A DNA stretch of 64,000 bases. It comes from Ailurus styani. Lineage: Eukaryota; Chordata; Mammalia; Carnivora; Ailuridae. The notes under the pieces were generated by a model. That model saw only the letters and a list, made by a program, of their open reading frames with translations, was not told the origin of the DNA and ran no database searches. A program made the position numbers and the translations under genes. Shown in pieces: positions 56,715-64,000 of this stretch (positions are counted from its first letter, which is position 1; every line of letters starts with the position of its first letter). The stretch spans positions 3,873,526 to 3,937,525 of the forward strand of contig LNAC01000009.1 in NCBI GenBank assembly GCA_002007465.1. The letters run 5' to 3'.

Positions 56715-56818
56715 TGGGGCTGCGTCAGTCTGTAGAGCATGCAACTCTTAATCTTGGGACTGCAAGTTTGAGCCCCACACTGAGCACAGAAATTACTTAA
56801 TAATAATAAAAAAAAGAA
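56715..56818 (+). mobile_element. SINEC: Short-type carnivore tRNA SINE
   Basis: The box-A side GTCAGTCTGTAGAGCATGC and box-B side GCAAGTTTGAGCCCCACAC are followed by GAAATTACTTAATAATAATA. It is tRNA-like but decayed and lacks a proper 3' acceptor stem. Confidence 0.85.
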
Positions 56819-56819
56819 T

Positions 56820-58225
56820 AAGAAGAAGATAAAACTATGGTTCTCCTACTAAAGAAAGGATGCATACACACCAGGGATACTCCTGTTTACTTGGAAAGCA
56901 GGTGTCACAGCAAACTGACACACTTGGCATTCCAGCTTCACATCTGGTGATTTTTCTATAATACCACACTGTTCTCTCCACTCCACAGGATACTGGCTAT
57001 ACCAATAAAACTAGGTTCCAAGTACCTCTCAGCCTTAAGAAGCCCCTTAAGATCATGAGGAAGCTTCCTAAGATCAATACACGTATTGCCAAGAGACCAA
57101 CGAGGCACTGCCTTTTCTCAGCCAGCCGCCACCACCGGATCCCAGAGCTGTAAGCTGTAAGCTGAACTAAGTCAGGCCTCAGTTCCTCTTCCCACGCACA
57201 CACTCGCACTGTTGATTCAACAAAGGACTCTGACGCAGAGGTTTTCATCAGAGATAAATGCTTCTTCGCCAACATGGTCTATGTACAATGTTATATGACC
57301 TGCAGGCAGTTGTTGAGAAAGTGCAAGGTGCAAATGGATGTGCTAAAGTCCAGAGGTTTGCTGGGTGGGGAATCAGGACACCTGAATAGGAAACCCTGGC
57401 AAAGTCCCCGCCCTTAGCTGCGAGGAGGGAAGAGTGGCCTCAATGCCCTCTAACTTTCCGGACAGACGGACACTACATCTGACAAGTGCAAAGGCCACCA
57501 CAGTGTTCAGTGCAAAAGAGCTCTGTGGCGGGGATAGCAGAGATAGAGAAATAAGCTAACTGGAGCGAACGGCATCTTTTGAAAAGAGTGAAAGAACACT
57601 ATATAGCAGTCATCAAGTAACTTCTAATCTTATCAAAAAGCTTCCCAACAAGAACAAATTCTAATCCTAGTTGTCAACCAATCAGCACATGGTCAGTAAT
57701 TGCTTTAAGTAATTAAGTACTTTAGCCACCTACAAGTAAGATGGGGCGGCCCTGGGGGGGGGCGGGTTTCCTCCTCCCTAGAATGAAAGCACACCTTAAA
57801 CCCATCACTCCAGACTGAATTCCTTAAGTTCATTTACCAGGAAATTAAAGTAACTAAAACCAAGACGAACTACGACAAGTACCTCTTCCAAGGAATCCCT
57901 ATCCTTATTTCCTTATCTCCTCTATGGCTCGTCCAATGTCAGAAACCACACCTTGAAGCAGCACGGGGTGTGAGAAAAGATCCTAGAGGGACCCTCAGCT
58001 TCGCCCTCAGCTTCTCCCACAGCTACATCTTGGGCATCTGTTTAACCCCCGTGAGCTTCCATCTTCTCCTGTGCACTTCACAGACTGCCCTGAAAGAATC
58101 AATATGAGGCAGAAAAAAGAGCTGTCCAGAGACTTTGTTAAGTTTGAGATATTTTATAATGAAGGGACCTCATATCCAACAACCTTCCCATTTTCTAGAT
58201 TCAAATCAGTTACCGGACACTCATC
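56820..58225. other. Unique sequence
   Basis: No exon is recognised. The 92-codon minus frame at 56997-57275 is unsupported. Confidence 0.5.
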
Positions 58226-58227
58226 AT

Positions 58228-58530
58228 TTACTTCTTCTGTTCATTCAACAATCATTTATGGGACACCCACTACGTTCCAGATGCAATTCCAGGCACTAAA
58301 GGCCCGATGGTGAGCAAAGCAGCCCCGCCCTTGTGGTGCCTTACATTGTACCACAGGAGACACACATCACCAACCACCACACCACAGAGCAAACTGTTAC
58401 ACCCTCAGGCCATGTGGATGATTTGGTCTTTTTTCTCAGACAAATCAGAAGCCACCAAAGGGTTTTAAGCAGAAGGAATGACATACTCGGAGCATTCTGG
58501 CTGCCTTGTACTGGCCCTGGGTGAGGCTTG
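58228..58530 (-). mobile_element. L2: L2 LINE fragment, antisense
   Basis: TTCATTCAACAATCATTTATG, ACGTTCCAGATGCAATTCCAG, GGTTTTAAGCAGAAGGAATG and AGCATTCTGGCTGCCTTG are antisense L2 phrases. Confidence 0.7.
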
Positions 58531-58534
58531 GGAT

Positions 58535-59525
58535 ATGGCAAGAACAAATGCAGGCTCTTCCTCTACAAAACGGTGGGGGGGAGGGGTCACCAGGAAGTCC
58601 TCATTAGTCACACAGTGTTATTACATGCTACAGCAGGGTGCCGTGGGAGCCTGTGAGGGAACAATCTATAAATGCTAGTGGACCAAAAGTGCTGGAGATA
58701 TGGTGCCTAGAGGAAAGACAAAGCAAAACACAGCTACAGAAGGGACACAAAATAAGAAATATCTCAAATAGTGAAAGTCGCTAATTCCACATAACAAAAT
58801 TTAGTCCCACAAAAAGAGACACAGCATATTCTCCTGAATTTATTAACTTGTTTTCCATAAATATTTAATTACTCAGAAATGTATCAAAAGCACAGATTTC
58901 TCTTGACCTAGTTATCAAGCTTATACAAGAGTGAGAATTACTGCATTCAATAAACACGAATTTAATTACATTCATTAATCTTTCTTTCATCTCTAATAAG
59001 ATGATTTTCAACCAAAACTCTGACTGAGGCCAAACATACAAATTTCTTCTGATTACTCAAGTAATTGTCTTAACCTTCAAATAAAACCTTATAATAAAAA
59101 TACTTAAATCCTAAAAAGGAAAAGTATAATGTTGTATTAGTTCATATTAGAGACCCTCTATTTACATGGAATCACAGAACAAGGGGCAGAAAGAACTTGG
59201 GAAAGCCGCCTTCATTTCCAGGACCGGCCAGAGACAGGGCCCACCCTCAGGGTGACTCCATCCTCTCCCTCACCAACAGCCAATTGCTTTTGTGGGAGTC
59301 AAGGCTAGCACCTGCAGTCCCAACAAAGGCTGAGTTCTGCCTGCCACCTAGGTGCTCCTACTGGCCCCTGCCACCAGGGACATCTGAGTTTTAACATATT
59401 CCTTGTGCAATAACTCATATAACTTCCATAGGCAATTAATTAATACTCCCCCAAAAACATCCTACAAGCCTTCAAACAATGGTTGAAGATAACATTCCTC
59501 CAGCTTACAATTACTGGGTGTTCAT
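58535..59525. other. Unique AT-rich sequence
   Basis: Nothing recognised. Confidence 0.5.
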
Positions 59526-59529
59526 GATG

Positions 59530-59730
59530 TATGAACACTATGCTAAGACCCATTCCGTATCATCTCCTTGAAGCCTTTCAGGAATCATGGAGGTAAGTAC
59601 CATCACACTTCCTGTATCAATGAGGAAACAGAGGAGTGGTCACTTGCCCAAAGCCATCAGGGTTGTGAGTGGTAGTCAGGACCCATACCCGCACTGGCCT
59701 GACTCCAGAGTCTTTAAGCTCTGCCCTGTC
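59530..59730 (-). mobile_element. MIR: MIR SINE
   Basis: The reverse MIR order is seen: CACTATGCTAAGACCCATTCC, ATCAATGAGGAAACAGAGGAG and CACTTGCCCAAAGCCATCAGG. Confidence 0.7.
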
Positions 59731-59965
59731 GCTCTGATGTCAGGAGATAAATCTCCCATAAAGAACATAAAGAACTAAAACTGTAGAAAAACTGTGGGAT
59801 GATTTGCCATTCTGGGTCTTCATGGCCTCTGCTCTCCTCCATAAGTGCACATGAAATAAGCCTGGCTTGTGCCTCCCCTTGGGGAAAAGTCATGGAATTG
59901 ATCAGTGCGGTGATCCCAAGAAAAAAAGGTGCTCACAATGGTGCAGGGTGAGAAAATACCTTCAA

Positions 59966-60061
59966 GTCTACGGCCATACCACCCTGAACGTGCCCGATCT
60001 CGTCTGATCTCAGAAGCTAAGCAGGGTCGGGCCTGGTTAGTACTTGGATGTGGTGGGGAAC
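59966..60061 (+). pseudogene. RNA5S: 5S rRNA pseudogene, 3'-truncated
   Basis: The segment from GTCTACGGCCATACCACC matches the first about 85 nt of the 121-nt 5S rRNA, with two CpG transitions (ACGTGCCC and CTCAGAAG). After GGATG the sequence leaves 5S for about 11 nt. It is bounded by a perfect direct repeat TACCTTCAAG (59957-59966 and 60062-60071) and has no A tail. The internal Pol III A box (AGCTAAGCAGGGTC) is intact, but the 3' strand of helix I is missing, so it is not a functional 5S gene. A SINE dimer is inserted 13 nt beyond its right direct repeat. Confidence 0.93.
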
Positions 60062-60084
60062 TACCTTCAAGAAGAGCTCATGTA

Positions 60085-60270
60085 GGGGCCCCTGGGTGGC
60101 TCAGTGGGTTAAAGCCTCTGCCTTCAGCTCAGGTCATGATCTCAGGGTCCTGGGATCGAGGCCCACATCGGGCTCTNTGTCCTCTCTCTCTTCCTGCCTC
60201 TCTGCCTACTTGTGATATCTCTCTCTCTGTCAAATAAACAAATAAAATCTTTAAAAAAAAAAAAAAAAAA
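60085..60270 (+). mobile_element. SINEC: Young CAN-SINE, first of a dimer, with an N gap
   Basis: The outer target duplication GAAGAGCTCATGTA (60071-60084 and 60484-60497) spans both copies. An N at 60177 stands where about 25 nt of the usual SINE sequence is missing. Confidence 0.92.
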
Positions 60271-60483
60271 GGGCGCCTGGGTGGCTCAGTGGGTTAAAGC
60301 CTCTGCCTTCGGCTCAGGTCATGATCTCAGGGTCCTGGGATCGAGGCCCGCATCNCGGGGAGCCTGCTTCCTCCTCTCTCTCTGCCTGCCTCTCTGCCTA
60401 CTTGTGATCTGATCTCTCTCTGTGTGTCAAATAAATAAAAATAAAATCTTAAAAAAAAAAAAGAAGAAGAGGAAGAAGAAGAA
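60271..60483 (+). mobile_element. SINEC: Young CAN-SINE, second of a dimer, with an N gap
   Basis: The head GGGCGCCTGGGTGGCTCAG starts directly after the first copy's A tail. An N at 60355 replaces about 15 nt of the expected sequence. The tail ends in GAAGAAGAA repeats. Confidence 0.92.
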
Positions 60484-60497
60484 GAAGAGCTCATGTA

Positions 60498-60740
60498 AAA
60501 AAGGGGGAGGAAGCGTGTGTGGACAAACCCATAGGCTGGGGTCAACAGGGCCTATGAGGGGTGTCCCCAGGACTCCTTGAGCACTTTGTGACTTCAGAGC
60601 TGGTTTCTTGGACACTGTGGCCATCACCTTCACCATCCCACTAGCACCATTACCACTACACTAGAACCCAGAGAAAACAGCCAAAGAGGTGCTTCTCAGT
60701 GCTCCCTAAGAACCACAGATAACATGTGGGCAGTCTGTAA
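60498..60740. other. Unique sequence
   Basis: Nothing recognised. Confidence 0.5.
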
Positions 60741-60744
60741 GCAT

Positions 60745-60945
60745 CAGCCTTCTGTCAGGCACCATGCTAAACACTTCACTGCATCATTTCACTGAATATT
60801 CAGCAAGAGTCCTAAGTTAGGTAACACTGCCAATCCCCATGTAACAGACCAGTAAACCAAGATTCACAGAGACGGAGACACTTGCCCAAGGCCTTGTGTA
60901 TGGAAGAACCAGAATCTGAACCCAGGTCTGCCTGGCTCCAGAACA
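60745..60945 (-). mobile_element. MIR: MIR SINE, well preserved
   Basis: The reverse MIR order is seen: CAGGCACCATGCTAAACACTT, CACTTGCCCAAGGCCTTGTG and GAATCTGAACCCAGGTCTGCC. Confidence 0.8.
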
Positions 60946-61009
60946 TGAATCTGCTTGGCCACTTCATTCAAGGTCTTCTGTCACAGTCAATCGCCTTTTG
61001 GTCACCTTC

Positions 61010-61145
61010 TGTTTGCATGTGGTTCTTCCACCACCCATGAGCTCCTCCAAAGCAGGGACAGAACTCCTTCATCTCCATATGCCCAGCATCCAGCAAAGGG
61101 TTTAGCCCAAAGCAAGAACCCAGCAAGGCTGGTGAGTGAATGCCC
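61010..61145 (+). mobile_element. L2: L2 LINE 3' end
   Basis: The phrases ATGAGCTCCTCCAAAGCAGG, CATATGCCCAGCATCCAGC and GGCTGGTGAGTGAATGCC follow sense L2 order. Confidence 0.65.
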
Positions 61146-62120
61146 ACATAAAGGAAGTAAAACCCCCTCTCCTTTTAAGAAAGTGGCCCTAAAAGTGCCC
61201 CAGGATGCCCCTCAGAGAACTCAACCCAACCAACTGCCCACTACCCCTGGTCAAAATCCACAGACCACCTACTCAACTCCCTTGAGCCTGCTCCTCCACA
61301 ACGCCACTCCAAGGGAAGGATGAGCAGCCACACTTCTGAGGAAAGGCAAGGTGGGCTTCAGCAAATATGAGCAGTTCATTTGTAGAGCCGTGCTTTTTTC
61401 TGCATCCCCCTCTTGTCCTGGAGCACCTGGAGAAATATTTCTTTCCTCTCCCATCTCCAAGACTTTTTGGACAAGTATCACCAGCCATACCCAAAGCCTA
61501 TAGCTAGTATATGGCACCTCACACACCTGTCTCAGAGTCAATACTTAAATCACTTGGAAAGTGAAGGAATAGAGCCCAGAGCCTGGGTTTCACCAGAGAC
61601 CTGAGAGCTTATCAGTATGAGCTTGCCAACATTCGGTAGCCACGATGGAGGGGAGGTCCATCACAATGGCCAGAAAGAACCTACCTTGAAGTCTCAGCAC
61701 CAAAGAAAGTAGGAGAGTTTCCCTGTGCAGGGAGGAGCCACAGACATAAAGCAACACATGCCATAACACAATGCATACTCTGACCAAGGCAGGCATACAA
61801 TGAAAGTCAAGGGAACACAAACAGGAGTGGTCACTTGTGCCTAAAAGAACAGAGTAGGTTTCACAAAGGAGGGGATATCTGAGCTGGGAAGCCATTCCCA
61901 AATCACCCAAGGAGAAGTCATTGTTTCCTGCCTCCATGACCCCCATACTGCTCACCACCCCCACATCGGGCCCACCATACTGTTCTATGATCAGGGGCTT
62001 GTGTGCCTGTCTCCCTGCACAGTATGTGGGCATCTCAAGGGCAAGGACTTTGGGCTCGCCCTCAACTGCCCAGTAAATATCTGCTGACAAAGAATAAAAG
62101 AGTTTGCGTCCAGTTATTAA
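61146..62120. other. Unique sequence, part L2-like
   Basis: The stretch 61985-62100 resembles an L2 3' end. The 178-codon minus frame at 61590-62126 overlaps it and is not a recognised protein. Confidence 0.45.
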
Positions 62121-62124
62121 TAAC

Positions 62125-62340
62125 ATGGCAGCTACCCCTTCCTGAGCATCTACTACAACCTGCTATCGCTGCGAGTACTTGGTATGATCTCATCTCCTCC
62201 ACACGAAACCCCAAAAGGCAGATTTTATTAACATCATCCATTTTACAGATAAGGAAAGTAAAATTCAGAAAGATTAGGTAGATTGTCCCAAGTCATGCAG
62301 CCAGTAAGTAACAGCTGAACTTTGAATCAAGGGCTGAATG
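62125..62340 (-). mobile_element. MIR: MIR SINE
   Basis: It reads CTTCCTGAGCATCTACTAC, CCATTTTACAGATAAGGAAAG, GTCATGCAGCCAGTAAGTAAC. Confidence 0.7.
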
Positions 62341-62848
62341 GAAAATCAGTTTTCAATTACTAGTAAACAAATCCCTTTTCCTTTCTCTTTCTGTCATCTG
62401 CCTTGCATCCAGATACGTGGAATGCCTGTAATCTACTGTTCAATGGGACCAAAGCCATTTGTTTCCCAGAAAAGAACAAGGGATGTCCCTTACTACTCTT
62501 CTCAACAATGACTGCTAACCATTACTGAGTAAACATCATGGTGGGGGGGGGGAGAGAGCATGGACAAAACTGCTTACATCATCAGTCAAAAACATTTATT
62601 AAGAAGGAACTGTACGCACGAATTGGAACATTTTCCAATGTTGAAACAATTTCCAAAACAGATCAAGTGAATAGACTAAGGAGAAAGAGTATGTACAGAC
62701 ATTATTCTTTGTGTAAGAGAAAGAATATATAATAAACAAGAAAATGGTAATAGTGGTTGCCCCTAGGAAAAAGGACTGGTGGCTTGAGGCAAGAAAGACC
62801 CTTTTTACAATTTGTTCCCCTCTGAACAACTTGCCTTTAAAAAGAGAA

Positions 62849-62891
<43 letters not shown>

Positions 62892-63560
62892 CTTAAAAAA
62901 AATAAGATTAAAAACACCATTTAAAGACACCACGTTTTGCCAAGCCTCTCCCAAATGCTCACATACATACAACTGCAACCATGAAAGAATGTATGTTTAT
63001 AAACAAAAACTGGATGACCTTAATCTGTGGTAAAACAGGACTGTGAAACAACTTTTGTCTTCCATGCTGAGGTTCACCAATTTCACTAACGTTGCAGTAT
63101 GTTTTTGCAAATAAATCAATAGAAGATAGAGATACATCATACATATAAGCAGCAGGGACAATTTGCCACACCTTCTTCCTAAACTCCTTCATCTGTTCCT
63201 TCAATAAGTATTTAATGAGCACCTACTGTGTGCTAGGCAAAGTGCTAGACAGATTTTTTTTTTTCTAAGAGAACTAAACAGGTCATTATTTTCTTCCCTC
63301 CTGCCTTTCAGGAAAAAATGCACAGCATGCTAATGAGAAGAATGCCAAAGCAAGGACCACCCTTGATGTTCATAATCTAACACCATCCTCATTCAACCCA
63401 GAAAATGGAGGTCTGGAGAAGGGATTTGTTCAAGGTTACATAAGAAATGAAGGCCTTAGAATTACCAATCCTGCTTTCCCTACATGCTTCCTGCTGTTCT
63501 GTGGTAATAAAAGATGAGTGCAAGGGTAGGGGAGAAATGGACCCTGACACAAAAGGCCTG
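62341..63560. other. Unique AT-rich sequence
   Basis: It contains the GT microsatellite at 62852-62884. No exon was recognised. Confidence 0.5.
62852..62884. repeat. GT microsatellite
   Basis: About 16 uninterrupted GT units. Confidence 0.97.
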
Positions 63561-63564
63561 ATAT

Positions 63565-63690
63565 ATCAGGTGCTTTCACATATCCTGGGTCATTTATTCT
63601 TCACAACCTCTCAAGGTGGGCATGACTATCCTTGCTTCACAAATAAGGAAAAAAGTTCTGAGAAGCTGAGAAACTGGTACATAAGGCTTC
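63565..63690 (-). mobile_element. MIR: MIR SINE
   Basis: GTCATTTATTCTTCACAACCTC, AAGGTGGGCATGACTATCC and TTCACAAATAAGGAAAAAAG follow reverse MIR order. Confidence 0.6.
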
Positions 63691-63784
63691 CAACACAGAC
63701 CCGTCAGACTTCCAAGCCAGAGCCTTCACCCTACATACTGAATAGGAAAATCAATTTAAAAGGTAGCCTGGGCGGGGAGGGAGG

Positions 63785-64000
63785 GGGTGCTGCATGGGTG
63801 GCTCAGTTGGTTAAGAGTCTGACCCTTGATTTCAGCTGAGGTCATGATCTCGGGGTCCTGAGCTTAAGCCCCACCTCAGACTCCTGAGCCTGCTTGAGAA
63901 TCTCTCCCTGTCCCTCCCCACACTCGTTCTCTCTCTCTCTCTCAATCTCAAATAAATAAAATAATAAATCTTTAAAAAATAAAAATAAAAAATAAAGAGG
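63785..64000 (+). mobile_element. SINEC: CAN-SINE at the right edge
   Basis: The head TGCTGCATGGGTGGCTCAG lies near 63788, followed by a CT-rich centre and an A-rich tail of AATAAA units running to the window edge. It is the older GTTGGTTAAG type. Confidence 0.9.

Noticed and set aside
56715..56818. Functional tRNA gene
   Set aside because: It has tRNA-like boxes but no acceptor-stem pairing, and it ends as a SINE with an AT-rich tail.
57290..57760. Possible RALGPS1 promoter or first exon
   Set aside because: There is no clear CpG island, core-promoter motif or donor site, so I would not call it.
59966..60061. Functional 5S rRNA gene
   Set aside because: The last third of the molecule is missing and it is bounded by target duplications.
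61590..62126. 178-codon minus frame as a gene
   Set aside because: It overlaps L2-like sequence and has no known domain.

Overview
This window is nuclear DNA from a carnivoran mammal, and none of it looks bacterial or viral. It is dominated by tRNA-Lys-derived CAN-SINEs: I count about 38 copies, 28 on the + strand and 10 on the - strand. Many young copies carry a GTGGGTTAAAGC head that I associate with weasel-family (mustelid) genomes, so a mustelid is my best guess. The species cannot be fixed from the sequence alone.

The only host gene I can support is the 5' coding part of RALGPS1, on the minus strand. It encodes a Ral guanine-nucleotide exchange factor with PH and SH3-binding parts. Three consecutive coding exons are present with good splice sites, all in phase 0: the ATG exon (16253-16374, coding from 16309), a second exon (12831-12938) and a third (3666-3716). 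Together they give the first 72 residues, ending inside the start of the CDC25/RasGEF domain. The next exon lies off the left edge. The region above 16374 is most likely a 5'UTR intron. It holds one strong candidate upstream exon at 39581-39659 on the same strand. No promoter was recognised.

Layout: 1-16.4 kb is the RALGPS1 exons and introns, with L1, Tigger/MER2, MER5-like and MIR remnants and a 3'-truncated U4 snRNA pseudogene. From 16.4 to 41 kb there is mostly unique sequence with scattered SINE, MIR and L2 copies, several microsatellites and a CpG-rich patch near 34 kb. From 41 to 49 kb there is a dense retroelement block: a three-SINE pile-up, several L1 pieces, and a rearranged L1 whose 5' part is inverted. 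From 49 to 64 kb there is AT-rich unique sequence with a probable LTR, MIR and L2 remnants, a truncated 5S rRNA pseudogene and a SINE dimer that contains two single-N assembly gaps.

Nearly all open frames in the window are chance frames or parts of repeats. I found no CRISPR array, operon, phage or novel multi-gene system. The points worth checking are the candidate 5' exon with a uORF overlapping the RALGPS1 start, the tail-less small-RNA retrocopies, a SINE with a short 3' transduction, and the antisense bias of SINEs relative to the gene.
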